Of a stretch of DNA of 64,000 nt, positions 11,421-22,979 are shown one piece after another. Both the position numbers and the translations under genes were made by a program. The DNA comes from Polytrichum commune (taxonomy: Eukaryota; Streptophyta; Polytrichopsida; Polytrichales; Polytrichaceae), in contig OX485809.1 of assembly GCA_950295325.1 (NCBI GenBank), forward strand, positions 17,746,144-17,810,143, read 5' to 3'. The number at the start of each line of letters is the position of its first letter. Positions within the stretch are counted from its first letter, which is position 1. A model generated the notes under the pieces. It was not told the origin of the DNA. It was given only the letters and a program-made list of their open reading frames with translations, and searched no databases.

Positions 11421-11795
11421 GGCACCACGGGCCTTGGCTTGGTGGTTAGGGCTCATGGCCCCCAATGAGGAGGTTGTGGGTTCTATTCTCCATGCCGGCA
11501 TGGTGCTCACCACCTTAGTCCACCCAACTATGGTGGGGGGTCCTTGGACCTTGTTGTATGGGTACCTCAAAGCCCTTTGGGGGGATACCATGTCCGGTAT
11601 CTTCAAGGCACTAGTGGCTAGCTAGGAACTAGTATAGTGTGTCACTATAGTGCCCATCCTCGAAAGGGGAGAGTAGTATTGTCCCAATATCCCCTTGTCC
11701 GGTGGGCATCGGGTTCATTGGCATTACGAACGGACACTTTATTCACGCCGGCCCCTTGCTAAAAAGGGACCGGAGTTTCTATCTATCTATCTATT
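11421..11795 (+). mobile_element. tRNA-derived SINE with perfect 13-bp target duplication
   Basis: The 5' part looks like a tRNA-derived RNA polymerase III promoter. It has an A-box-like TGGCTTGGTGGTTAGG at about 11435 and a B-box-like GGTTCTATTCTC at about 11479. A tRNA-unrelated body and a (CTAT)n tail at 11779-11794 follow. The element sits exactly between two copies of TGTCATAAGTACA (11408-11420 and 11796-11808), the target duplication expected from LINE-driven insertion. 375 bp. The intact duplication suggests a fairly recent insertion. It must rely on a LINE elsewhere for retrotransposition. Confidence 0.85.
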
Positions 11796-11812
11796 TGTCA
11801 TAAGTACACTAA

Positions 11813-12240
11813 GGGTGAGTTTCCATGTAGGCCACTCGCCCACCAGATTCTAGTGTGAATAAGGACAAACCCACCCAAATGTAGAGGGATTTTGATGGTG
11901 TAGGGTTTGTATGTGCCAACTAGCTACTCTCGTTTTCTCAAATCCATGCCCACCTATTAACCTCCTCCTCCCGGTTATCAAGGATGAAGTACTAGACCAA
12001 CATGGTTCTCTTGAGTTTCCAACAGGTCTTGATCCTTCGGTGACCGGCACTTGTAGGTTAAAGATTCTTTAGTGGGCATATGAAAGTCTAGCGGCGTGTG
12101 TCCATGGCCCTCCACATTCTAGCATATCACCAAAATGTGGTTAACGTGGCAACCTATGCTTAACTTAACTACATGGGAACACCTCCTACCTACTATTATC
12201 TAGAATCTAGTGGGTGAGCGATCTACATGGAAACTCACCC
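11813..12240. mobile_element. Tourist-like MITE, family 3 (TSD TAA)
   Basis: The terminal inverted repeats begin GGGTGAGTTTCCATGTAG (left) and end with the complement CTACATGGAAACTCACCC (right); the pairing continues inward to AGATTCTAG. TAA flanks both ends (11810-11812 and 12241-12243). 428 bp, no ORF with a domain. It starts one base after the SINE's right target duplication ends. Confidence 0.85.
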
Positions 12241-12555
12241 TAAGTAGTCTTATTCACGTGGGCCACAATCTCTTTATAAAGACCATGCTAATTCTCATAA
12301 TGAGAATTAATGTAAGCCACAACAATTCTCAACACACGCTAAATTTCTAGTCAAAAATTTAGTATGGGCCATATCAATTGTTTTTCTTCTAGAAACCAAT
12401 GCAGGTGATTATTTTCTTTTGTAGTACTTGTGTCCTATAACTCATATTCAATGTGTTTGTTAGAAGCCCTCATAAAGACTTAGACCTGGAAGACCCATGT
12501 GGCCCCCATTAATTATCCACCCACATTATTAGGACTACTTAGTGTACTAATCTAA

Positions 12556-13660
12556 GGGCCGGTTTACACTATGGACCATGAAGTTGGACAATGGCCTTTG
12601 TCAATGGTCCGACTTCCATGGTCCGACTTCATAAAAAACTAGTTTTGAGAGCTTTGGGCCCCTCACTAGGTGTAAACCGAATGTGGACCAAGAAGAATGA
12701 CCATGCACCAAAAAGTGAAGGTGCTGGGTTTTTTAATACATGCCCAAAAAGGGCAATTTTGAGAAACTTCAAGTTTGACCATTCTCTTGTCTTCTCTTGG
12801 GCTTCACTTGTCTTCACTTCTTGTTAAATGTGTCAAAGATGTGGCTTGCAAATCTTCTCACAACAATTTTTACAAAAAAATGAGCAATTTAATTTGTACA
12901 TGCTCAATGTAATTTACATGTGACATGTACCTTGTGTTGTCACTACACTAAATAAGATATCTAGTGTTTGATTAAATTTAATGTTGTTACCACCCTACCT
13001 TGCTCAACACTAAAGTTCAATTCTTTGATAATTAGTGTTGGAAGATTTCCCATTGCGATTCTTTTGACCACCTTGATCTACAGTCACTAAACGATTACAA
13101 TTTTTTATTTTTTTTTGCAACTATAATTTTAGAAAATTATGGGGCATGTAATATACCGTTGAAAAGGTGTATTCAAGATCTTTCCAACGGTATATTACAA
13201 GCCCTAAATTCCAAACATTGCAGTTGGTAGAGCAAAAAAAAACAAATATGCACTCAAATTCTTGAGTTTTAGATGTCCCACGTTGTTTGGTGAAACACCT
13301 AGGAGCCAGTTTAAGGGGTAGGGCAAGGTAGTAATGGTATAACTCATGGGCTATGATATAGTTAAGGCACATAAAAGGTAGATTCATTAAAAGATTGTTA
13401 AAATGGCATCTCTTTGTGTTGGGCCCATGCCTTTTCCTATTAGACCACCTCTCTTGCCTCTCTCACCGCAAAACCCTTTGGACCATGTCAGTGCAGTCGT
13501 TAGGCCTTATAATTTTAATTTTGGGGACCTCGACCTCCATGGTCCCTCAAACATGTTTTCCTTAGTGTAAGCCGAAGTTGTCCCGGGACAGCTTCAGTAG
13601 CCAATTAGCTGCCTTGCAGAGCCCTGATCCAACTTCATGGTCCATAGCGTAAACCGGCCC
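12556..13660. mobile_element. Tourist-like MITE, family 2 copy 2 (TSD TAA)
   Basis: The left end GGGCCGGTTTACACTATGGA is inverted at the right end as TCCATAGCGTAAACCGGCCC. TAA flanks both sides (12553-12555 and 13661-13663). 1105 bp. It shares its termini and much of its interior with the element at 8709-9775. Around 12950 it has a CACTACACTAAATAAGATATCTAG motif, perhaps a nested fragment of the CTACACTAAATA family. Confidence 0.85.
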
Positions 13661-13663
13661 TAA

Positions 13664-14539
13664 GTTTCAACGTGTGTGGGGCGTGGCATGGGCTCCTATA
13701 ACTAACTAGTTTCCCGGAGTTCATGAAGTACTAGGTATGTAACGTATTTGATAACAATTTGGTAACATGTAGACTCTCTAGTAGATTAATGCTTCTAGTG
13801 TGTATGGCTCCTTCGACCTTGGCAATTAAATATGTTTTAGTTTCCATCCTTGTGCTTGCATGTCTTTGATTATATTGCATGTAGATGTTTGAAAGAAAAT
13901 CAAGATAGGAACTATCTACGAGTTTTATTTTAGGGTGCATGCACTTTTAAATAAATGGATAAATAACCAACATCAGGCAATCCAACGTGAATTTGAGCCC
14001 GTTGGCCCTACCTTGCTCAATAATCCTCTTGGTGCATGGTGGGGTTTACTGCCTACCTTGTGATGGGTGGGCTCTTGGCTTTCTACTTATTTAGCTAGTT
14101 TTTCCCGTCAAGTAAAGAGAAGATTTCACAACAAGAATTGAACCGCCAACCACTCCATTTGGCAATGGATACCTCTCCACTATCACCTGGTAGTTTGAGG
14201 TCATTTTAGACCTAGTGTGCAACCATGATAAATTGGACCACTTTGGTACCCTACAAAGGTTCAACAACAAAAAGTTTAAAATTGTAAACCAAATTTGAAT
14301 CTTGTTTAATTTTTGTAAGTTTTTCCAAAAACATGTCGATATTTAGAATTATAACAATTATTGTTTTTTTTATCATTTTCAAATTAAAGTATGTACATAT
14401 TCTTCAAGATGTCAAAAGTACATTGATTATGGTAAATATTGTGGTCTATCTTATAGCACTAAATCAGTGCAACCCACAATATTCGGTATTATAAGTGTGG
14501 CCCACACCATTATTCGCATCAAAAACATCGGGGTAACAA
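13664..14539. other. Intergenic DNA, nothing recognised
   Basis: AT-rich, with only short chance ORFs and no clear repeats or RNA gene. Confidence 0.5.
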
Positions 14540-14722
14540 CATGTTCATGAAACATGGTTCATTCAATGCCATGTGGACTTGACATCCATCTTGCATTTAC
14601 ATACTAAATTGGTCCCTCAAGCTTAGTGTGAAGCGAACTTGGACCGACTCCGCCGATTCCATCAATGAGAGTGCTTGAAGTGTAATAGTCATGGGCTCTC
14701 AGTCTCGTGTGTGAAGTGGCCC
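14540..14722 (-). mobile_element. Partial MITE, family 4 (one end only)
   Basis: This matches, in inverted orientation, about 180 bp at the left end of the family typified at 18330-18827. It has ...CCATCTTGCATTTACATAC..., AGAGTGCTTGAAGTGTAAT and the terminus CTCGTGTGTGAAGTGGCCC, followed by TAA. The other end is missing. Confidence 0.7.
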
Positions 14723-14774
14723 TAATGGCAATGGCAACATCATCAGCCACCAATTGCCCATACCCAATAAGGTA

Positions 14775-15120
14775 GATGGGTCTTAAATGGGTATTTTTTC
14801 TTACTAGGCCACTTCTCCTAGGATATGATACACACGATTATGGTTAGCAAGTCCAAATCGAAGTTGTAGCCACTTCCCTCATAATTTTTGGAGTTCATGT
14901 GAATATTTATTCATTATGAAAACTAAAGATCCTCGTATAGGTCCCCTCAATTATGTTGACTATTATACTTACGATGGTTATCAAATTTTAAGTACGTAGT
15001 CACATTTCTTTTGAACATATGTCTTTTTGGTATTCTTTTTGGAGCCATATCTGTCAACACACCACTCAAATATGGGTGTCCGTTTAAGAGAAGCGGTCAG
15101 CTTAGGTATGTCTATCCTAC
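14775..15120. repeat. Dispersed repeat, copy 2 of 3
   Basis: A diverged copy of the segment at 1672-2028 in the same orientation. It starts at AGATGGGTCTTAA and ends near GGTATGTCTATCCTAC. Class unknown. Confidence 0.55.
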
Positions 15121-15305
15121 AATTGAAAAGGAGCAATCGACAAGTTGGAGTCACCTTAACGTCATATGTATGATATTTGCTAACAAATGTGGGAACTAAC
15201 AAGTGCCTGCAACCCATTAAAAATGATGAAATTTATTTATTTTCTTATTTCAAAAAATTAAAGGGCCAAGGTGATAGTAACCCACCAAATTGAAGTTACA
15301 TCTTA

Positions 15306-17183
15306 GGGCCACTTTATACACGGCCTGGGGCCGGCCGGAGCACCGGCCCGATTGAGGCCTCAATCAGGACGCACTTTATGAACTTATTTCCGGCCCAATC
15401 TTGTCTCATGTAAAGTGGTGAGGCCCGATTCTAGGGCCCGATGGTCTTGAGGGTTAAGTTTCATGGAACTTACCGTGGTCAATGCCCGGTGCTCTTGAGC
15501 ATTAGTTACACGGCTTTTACTATGGGGGATGATCTCTATAGGCTTATGGTCAGGGGGTCAACCTTGGGTCCCATTAGACTATATCTAGCCCTTTGAATCT
15601 AATTCCGGTGTCAAAATGCTCATATAAATTCACCTACGATGTACAATGGAATAACCGATGTACCCGGTAACAAAAAAAAAACCAGAGTTGCAATGATACA
15701 ATATTCATTATAGAGTAATCTATGTTTGTAGATATTAATTGGCTTCGTTCCGTTCGGGAACATGACGACATTGAGCATATATTTTCGTGTGGGTTATTGA
15801 TTGTAAGTAGGCATTGCGCCAACATTGTTGTCGTGCTTTTTTATTTTTCAAGCTACATAAATTTATAAAACCATATCAACCTTTCTAAAGCCTCAATTAA
15901 CTTTCTCTTTATAGATAAGAGATTTTATTTTAAAAGTAATAATTCTAACCATAGTATAAGTTTATATTATTGTTGGATCTAAGTGCGTGTAAACTTTTGA
16001 GCATGGCTCCACTTGGAAACTATCTTTGGCTTATTTTTGGAATGTGTTTGTTATGGTTAAAATTGTGGAGTCACTACACTAAACATGATATTTAGTGTGA
16101 GATACTATAAATACGATCACTAGACTAAATATCACTAACCCTATGAAAGTAAGTAACATTAAATGTAAAATCAAACACTAAATATCATCCATGGTAATAT
16201 GTGAAAGTTACATGCACGAATTTAGTGTTAGGAAGGATATGGAAAAAAATTAACAATGAGAAAAAGAGAAGGGACATGCCCGGGTACGCAACTCCCATAT
16301 TATACGCAGGGGGCATCGTACTTAAAACGGCTTAGAGGACGGCTTTTGTAAAAATTATATCAAATTATATCAAATTAAAATGATCAAAAAGTTGGGTGAA
16401 GACCAAATTAAATAAAATGAGATGAAAAAAAAGTTGGGTTGCATATTTATTAAGCCTCCCATTAAAATTATAAGCCACGAATAGTTGCCTCCCATTAAAA
16501 TTATAATTCATTCACAATGTTAAAATTTTATTAAAAAGTCCAAAAAGTTGGGTAGTTTGACCTATGGTACATGTATTAAAAAATCATATAATTAGGTTTT
16601 TAATGCAATTATATGCTTCAAAATATATTAATTTCCTATATATAATTTCATTTTTGGATTCCTTGTTAGAAGGGCTACAAGGGTTTCCTACATTAAAACA
16701 AATTGTATCACTCAATATTGGACTAAAACGCATTATAAGTGATTATAATCATGACCATATAATACGGGAGTTGCGTACCCGGGGGGACATGGTAGTAGGG
16801 AAGGTGGTGGCGCATTTAGGGGAAGAGAAGAGAAGAGAAGGGGAAGGGGAAGGTGGAGGGGAGAGTAGTAAGGAGGACAGGAAATGCTTTTACCCCTCCT
16901 ATTGATTGACGGACAAGATTGGAACAATCCAACGGAGGAGCCCCATCCGGCCCTAGATGGCCATTCGGGACGAGGTAAAGCTCGTCCCGAAATCTCATCT
17001 AGGGCCCGATGGTTTGGCACCAAAATTGTGCCACCTAAGACGCCACATGGGATAGGTGAGTGTTCGGGCCGGCCCCAAGTATAAAGCCCTTGGGCCCGAT
17101 TTGATGAAATCGAGCGATCCTATTGGTTCAAATTTTGAGAGTTCCGGCCGGCCCTCAATCCGGCCCCAAGTATAAAGTGGCCC
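15306..17183. mobile_element. Composite Tourist-like element (TSD TTA) with a nested insert
   Basis: The left terminus GGGCCACTTTATACACGG and the right terminus, the complement of (C)AAGTATAAAGTGGCCC, are inverted. Both inner flanks are rich in GGCCGG motifs. TTA lies directly outside each end (15303-15305 and 17184-17186). 1878 bp. The GGGCCACTT start is shared with family 4, but the sequence then diverges. Much of the middle is AT-rich and includes the nested element at 16271-16791. No transposase is seen. Confidence 0.7.
16271..16791. mobile_element. Nested inverted-repeat element
   Basis: CCCGGGTACGCAACTCCC at 16279-16296 is inverted as GGGAGTTGCGTACCCGGG at about 16766-16783. The pairing extends inward through TATTATA and outward to the complement of ACATG. 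AT-rich interior, no ORF. The target duplication was not resolved. Confidence 0.65.
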
Positions 17184-17186
17184 TTA

Positions 17187-18329
17187 TTGGGCATCATGTT
17201 AGGTAAGCCTAGTTCTGGCCTCCCATTCACACAATAGGGTCCCACGTGTTTTACTACATTCTCTCATCTATCCTCCATTCAAAACTCTTCATTTCATGGG
17301 TAATTTTGACCATGCCACTAATGTAGCATCGTCAAAATACCTCACATTTGGAACCTTCACATGTAAGGAAGGGGGGTAAGGCTTTTTAAATCTTTAATGA
17401 CCACAGGTGTTGCCATTTATATACCACCCAAATCACAGGCGGGTGTCCAATTAAAAAGTGTAAACCACATCATGCCCACATACCTTAACTTATTACGTCC
17501 TCCGTCAAATGATTGTGTCATTCATCACCATTCCGCCAATAACATAAATTACACAAAAGGGTGGATGTCAATAAGTCAATGGTTGTCATGTGAACACTTG
17601 TAGATTATGTATCAATATTCATGGGATTTGGTGCTCATGCTTTCCATGTTTCCATGAACATGATAACACCATCAATCGCAACTAATTTGTGGTAAGCATA
17701 AGTAAGTTATACCCTCCTCGGATACAACTTAAGAGCGCTCAATTTTCTACAACTTTACTTTGTCGCCGGGTGGGACTCCCATAACATTCTCTAGAGGAAG
17801 AGCCTTGCTAGGTGGGGCTGGGAATATGTTAGGTTGGGTTCCCGGAGAATCTCATCGAGGTGATTCACTATGCAATTTCAACTTGAATTACTATTGAGCT
17901 CTTGGGGTTAAAGATACCACCAAACGGACATTAAATGCTTGCAATCCCACCCATCTTGTTGGCCGACTACATTGGTTATCTTAATTAGTGTATTATTGTT
18001 CGAAGTTACACGACGCTATAATTATTTAATGAGAATGTAATATTTTATCAATCAAAGTCCTTTATGTTGTATAATTTCCGAACAACTTATTGAACTCTCG
18101 TTTGGAATTGAACTCTTGAGTAAAACATTAGTGCATAGTGTAACTCTTAATAGTAACACACACTAATTGGGATAATTAGTGGAGTAGCCTACCCATGACC
18201 ATTAGTACCATAAGTATAATACATTCCATTTGTTTATTGCACTCTTGCAGCTAGGCTTGGCACGTACTAGTAATAGATGACAAGTAAGAGGTGTGATTAA
18301 TTAAATGCCTCAGCACTTGAAGTGACTGA
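17187..18329. other. Intergenic DNA, nothing recognised
   Basis: Only short ORFs without domains. No RNA gene or repeat boundary could be defined. Confidence 0.5.
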
Positions 18330-18827
18330 GGGCCACTTCACACACGAGACTGAGAGCCCGTGACCATTACACTTGAAGCACTCTCATTGGTGGACAAGGC
18401 GGAGCCGGTCCAAGTTCGCTTCACACTACGCTTGAGGGACCAACGGAGTATGTGAATGCAAAATGGATGTAAAGTATACATGGATTCCTACATGGCATCG
18501 AATGGATCATGTTTCATGGTCACTTGGTTTGTTTTGAAAAACTACTTCTTGGAGGTAGGCCTAACACAAAACCGGGAGACCATGGCACTCCGAACACTCA
18601 TAACTGTTGATTTATTGTATTTTATCATACGTGAGGACCCGCATGAATACAAATATGTTGAAATAGCATTTGGTCGAGGGCCCGGTCACATATGACTTCA
18701 CACTACACTTGAGGATCTGTGACCAAACTACATGATTATGGAGGTGTCTTGGGACAACCTTTGGACACTTTCTTTTGGGCTCTCACAATTTCATGGTCAC
18801 GGCTCTTGGCTCATGTGTGAAGTGGCC
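18330..18827 (+). mobile_element. Tourist-like MITE, family 4 copy A
   Basis: It begins GGGCCACTTCACACACGAG and ends with the complement (CTCATGTGTGAAGTGGCC). About 498 bp. The left flank is TGA and the right TTA, so the target duplication has decayed. The interior matches the copies at 22432, 22980 and 23353 almost throughout. No coding capacity. Confidence 0.8.
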
Positions 18828-19067
18828 TTAAGAAGAGTAGTGGCATGTGGTGACCAACAACTCCTTTTGTGCCGAGCCTAAAGAAAGGCTAACCTTCACT
18901 TATTTTCCCTCACTCCCTTATTAATACAATGGGCAAGAAGGCACTTGATTTTGGAATAGAACGGGGCTCTCTAGCCGGATAATGTTGAGTAAGAAGGAGT
19001 TGTTGGGGCGCATTATAACTTGTAGCATTGGTGTCCACCTTGGGTACCACCTTCTTCATGTAAGATA

Positions 19068-19230
19068 TATGGGTCTTCAATGGTTACTTCTTTTTGTGAC
19101 TAGCCCACTTCTCCAAGGACATTGAAACACACGATTAGTACAAAATGGTTAGCAAATCCAAATCGAGCTCGTAGCCACTTTCCTTGCAAATTCTGGAACT
19201 CATTTGAATATCTTATTCATTATGTAAGTG
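19068..19230. repeat. Dispersed repeat, copy 3 of 3 (partial)
   Basis: Matches the first half of 14775-15120 in the same orientation (ATGGGTCTTCAATGG, CCCACTTCTCC, GGTTAGCAAATCCAAATCGA). Confidence 0.5.
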
Positions 19231-19404
19231 TAATGTTCTCACACTCATTAAGATGTCATAAAAGTGGATCATATAAGTTAGGGTTGCATAATAGATTCTT
19301 GTGTGGTGGTAGATAATGTGGGCAACACTATAGGGTGATCAAGGGTAGGCCGCACTATACATATGTCCACACTATTTACCATAACTTATGCGGTCTACTT
19401 AGAT

Positions 19405-19450
19405 TATTTATTTATTTATTTATTGGTTTGGTTTGGTTTGGTTTGGTTTG
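19405..19450. repeat. (TTTA)n and (TTTGG)n microsatellites
   Basis: A run of TTTA units is followed directly by five to six GGTTT units. Confidence 0.85.
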
Positions 19451-19773
19451 TTCACGTTAATGGCTACTAGAAGATCATGTGATGGCATGACATCTCCCCC
19501 ATGTGGTAGATTGGATCAAAATACAAATGAACGGTAGATTTTGACACCATACGGACATAGTTGAGAAACGGTAAGACTAGGCTTTAGTATGTGGTCCTTG
19601 ACAATTATAGCACTTATCCCAATGCCCACAATCCATTTGTTGGCTTTGTCTGTAGGACATAACCTATGCATCAACTTCTCTGTTTCAAGAGCAAATTTCC
19701 TAACCACTTTGCGTTCACACTTGGACAATACTTGTTCCTCTTATTTTTGGTCCAATTTATTTAATGTGGATGT

Positions 19774-19815
19774 TAACTATAGTTATATATATATATATAT
19801 AGTTAACTATAGTTT
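19774..19815. repeat. AT palindrome
   Basis: AACTATAGTTA, a TA run, then TTAACTATAGTT form an AT-only hairpin. Another TTAATTATAGTTA lies just downstream. Simple AT-rich hairpin DNA, no gene. Confidence 0.7.
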
Positions 19816-20927
19816 CTCCTTGAATGTATTGAAAAATATATAGTTAATTATAGTTATTTTGGCAATTGTCATTCATTTAGTTTAATTTTTTTGGGTAATA
19901 AATGAGTAGCTTCAATCCTTGACCCACACTTGAGAAGAAGGTGCACAAAATCCAAGAAACTTTTGGTTAAAGGTATAGTAAGTAGCCATGGATTGGCATG
20001 AGCAAAGTGGACAACTACAGTTGTAGTCTTTCATAATATAGGATAGAGCCTCACGGTTTTACCGTTTTCTTGTTGAAGTCTCAACATAACAAAGTCCATG
20101 GAGGACTTTGGGCATAAACAGTCAAGAACCTATTGATTTCGATGTAAATCAGTTAGATGTTGGCATCTTTCGGATTCTACTTATTAAATGGATGAATATT
20201 ATGCAAATTCCTCTACATGGATTCGTAATGTTTTTGAAGTCTTGAATTTGAACCAATTTTTTCTCAAACTCAACTGTAACTACTTAAAATAGTCCTATTA
20301 GTGTGGATGGAAAATTAACATGGAAATATTTAGTGTGAGCCACACTAATTTTCTAGTCAATATGGAAATAACATGAGTCCAAGACCTTGGATCTTCCCCC
20401 AAGTCTTCATGGAGATTTCCGACCAACACATTGAATATTACTTGTAGGATAAAAGTAGTAGATAATAAAACAATCGTCTGCATTAATTTTCTAGGAAAAC
20501 AATTACTGCGGGCCACACTAAATCTCTATTACAAATTTAGCATGGGTTGAAAACTAATGCAACCCATACTAATTCTTATTGTGAGAAGCAACATGGGCTC
20601 TAGAAATTTCTCTATGGCCCATGGTAACAAGGCTATTTAGTGTAGTTGTCAGTTCTCCCCGTTCGTTGCAACATAATTCTTGCCGATATCAAATTCTCAT
20701 AAGGTTGTCACTGTAAGGTTCCTTGTCGTACTCATGTTGCTTCCAAATATGGTATCTAGTGCACCTATGTAATAGTGCCATTTACACTATTGTGAGGCCA
20801 ACCATACGTTACTAATCTCTCATATATATATAAATGAGTGAGTGTAGGAAATTAGTGAAAGTGATACTAAATTCCTTTACGCTATGAATAAGTGCCAACA
20901 AAAGATCTAGGAAGCATTGTTCATCTT
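19816..20927. other. Intergenic DNA, nothing recognised
   Basis: No supported gene. Around 20755-20800 there is a decayed piece of the foldback family (GGTATCTAGTG, TTTACACTATTGTGAGGC). Confidence 0.5.
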
Positions 20928-21071
20928 GGCACTTGGCACTATTCATTTAAAGTACCAGAACTTGGCATACAAGTATTGGCACTAATTGGCATGAAAGTAC
21001 TAGCACTTGACACTATTCATTTAAAGTACCAGATGTTGGCATGAAAGTACTGGCAGTTGGCATTATTCACT
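20928..21071. repeat. Short tandem repeat, period about 72 bp
   Basis: Two units share CACT(T)(G)(G/A)CACTATTCATTTAAAGTACCAG, starting near 20928 and 21000. A partial third unit at about 21051 reads TGGCAGTTGGCATTATTCAC. Confidence 0.75.
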
Positions 21072-21349
21072 AATGAGCATGTAACATGCACTAATCACAA
21101 GCACACACTAACTTTATTATAATATATGGTAAATGAGCATAAAATTTGTTGTAGTCATGAATTCAGTGTCACTTAGTAACAACTTCAACATCAACTTGAG
21201 ATGATAATTTCACGTTTTAATATGTAGGAGAGGATATTATTAAGCACACTATAGCCAAGTGTCGCGTGTTCACACTTACGATTGATCATTGTGTAATCTA
21301 GACATGAACCTCATAATATTATTGAGACAACTCACGCCAAAGGCCGATG

Positions 21350-21556
21350 ATTGTACTAAATCATAGGACAGTGCTTTTTCATCCAAATTTCAACCATCCT
21401 TGACAAGAGTTCCTCACAAGTTGCTGACAAGAGAAGGTAGGGTTTTGGCCAACGGATGAATTCACCCATCATCCATGACAACATTTGTACACTTTTTTCC
21501 ATAAGAAGCGTCATCCAAAAAGTCGCCATAGTGACACTAAATACCATACCATGACA
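21350..21556 (-). repeat. Repeat fragment, inverted relative of 9873-10025
   Basis: Read on the minus strand, the block starting at GGTATTTAGTGTCACTATGG and containing ACCTTCTCTTGTCAG matches 9873-10025. Probably part of a transposon whose ends carry GGTATTTAGTGTCAC. Confidence 0.55.
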
Positions 21557-21911
21557 CTAAACATGATGTTTAGTGTAGCTTATAAAGTGCCGTGAAGAGT
21601 ACATTTGTGGGCCTCTTCGACAACTATCTCTTCTACTACTAACCAACCATTGAACACTTGTCATTTGACCTTCAATATATACATAGAGGAATTATGCGTC
21701 CACAACATTTGCGTCCACATGGGAGAAAGTCTAAACCCATGTGGTCCTTTAACCCTCGAAATGCGCCACTTGCAACACAAGAATATCTCGGTCAAACACC
21801 ACCGTCAGTACCTTTTGTACTTGCGTGCTCTATTCGCCTAGTCGTGCACCCGTGTTCGGGAAGATTTTTAAACCATAGTTGGTTAAAATCCTAGGGTTTC
21901 CAAACCCATCA

Positions 21912-22255
21912 CTACACTAAATAGGTAGATTAGTGTTAGATGAAGATTAGTGTTAGATGTAATAGTTACCTAAAACACTAATTTTCAACTGATATTACAA
22001 TTAGTGTTTGAATAGGGTTTGAACAAATTATACCTTTTACGAGGTTCTCATATTCTTCTTCCTTCAATTCTTCATTCCAAGATTTACAAAATATCATCTA
22101 ACACTAAATGCGCTCATGTAAATATTTAAAGTTACTACTTGGTACAAATAGTGTTAGAGTTGACATTTAGTGTTCTAACACTATAGAGACAATTTACATT
22201 TAGCGTTTTCGTCGACTATTAGTGTTTCCAACACTAATCTACCTATTTAGTGTAG
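21912..22255. mobile_element. MITE with perfect 26-bp terminal inverted repeats
   Basis: The left end (CTACACTAAATAGGTAGATT, then AGTGTT) is repeated without mismatch as the inverted right end at 22230-22255. 344 bp, AT-rich. Internal TTAGTGTT motifs occur in both orientations. I find no clear target duplication. The related motif CTACACTAAATA appears at many other places in the window, so this is the cleanest copy of an abundant local family. Superfamily not assigned. Confidence 0.8.
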
Positions 22256-22372
22256 CTAGATAGACACTATTAGCACACATTCCTCGAGCACTGGGCTTTG
22301 CAAATCTACAGTGGTGATAGATTTGCAATTTGTTTAGTTTTACGTGTGTTTAGGGATCCGTATGTTGATAGT

Positions 22373-22979
22373 GAGGTCACCAATCGTGGCCATGGAAGAC
22401 CCAACTTGCCCAAGGTATCTAGCCTTATTGAGGGCCACTTCACACACGAGCTTGAGAGCCCGTGACCGTTACACTTCAATCACTCTCATTGGTGGAAAGG
22501 CGGAGCTCGCTTCACACTATGCTTGAGGGACCAATGGAGTATGTGAATGCAAGATGGATATCAAGTCTATATGGATTCCTACATGGCATCGAATGGATCA
22601 TGTTTCATGCTCACTCGGACCATTTTCAAAAACCACCTCTTGGAGGTAGGTCGAACATAAAACCGGGAGACCATGGCACTCTGAACACTCACAACCGTTG
22701 ATTTATTTTATTTTATCATATGTGAGGACCCACATGAATAGAAGTTCATTGAAATAACATTTGGTCGAGGGCCCGGTCACATACGACTTCACATGACACT
22801 TGAGGACATGTGGCCACACTACATGATTTTGGAGGTGTGTTGGGACGGCCTTTGGACACTTTCTTTTGGGCTCTCACAATCTCATGGTCACGGCTCTTGG
22901 CTCATGTGTGAAGTGGCCTTGAGGTCACCAATCGTGGCCATGGAAGACCCAACTTGCCCAAGGTACCTAGCCTTATTGA
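22373..22979 (+). repeat. Tandem duplication of a 60-bp flank together with its MITE
   Basis: The 60 bp before copy B (GAGGTCACCAATCGTGGCCA to AGCCTTATTGA) is repeated with one or two changes between copies B and C, at 22921-22979. So a unit of about 548 bp, flank plus MITE, was duplicated in tandem. This explains why B and C resemble each other most. Confidence 0.75.
22432..22918 (+). mobile_element. Tourist-like MITE, family 4 copy B
   Basis: It runs from GGGCCACTTCACACACGAG to TCATGTGTGAAGTGGCC, 487 bp. It shares diagnostic differences from copy A with copy C (CTTGAGAGCC and GGTGGAAAGGCGG). A small deletion removes the GGTCCAAGTTCG segment that copies A and C keep. Confidence 0.8.

Noticed and set aside
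11421..11500. A tRNA gene
   Set aside because: Only A- and B-box-like strings are present. The cloverleaf and 3' end are missing, and the borders, tail and 13-bp duplication fit a SINE.
21910..22257. CACTA-superfamily element
   Set aside because: The left end can be read CACTAC, but the right end is GTGTAG followed by CTAG, not the inverted CACTA, and there is no 3-bp duplication.
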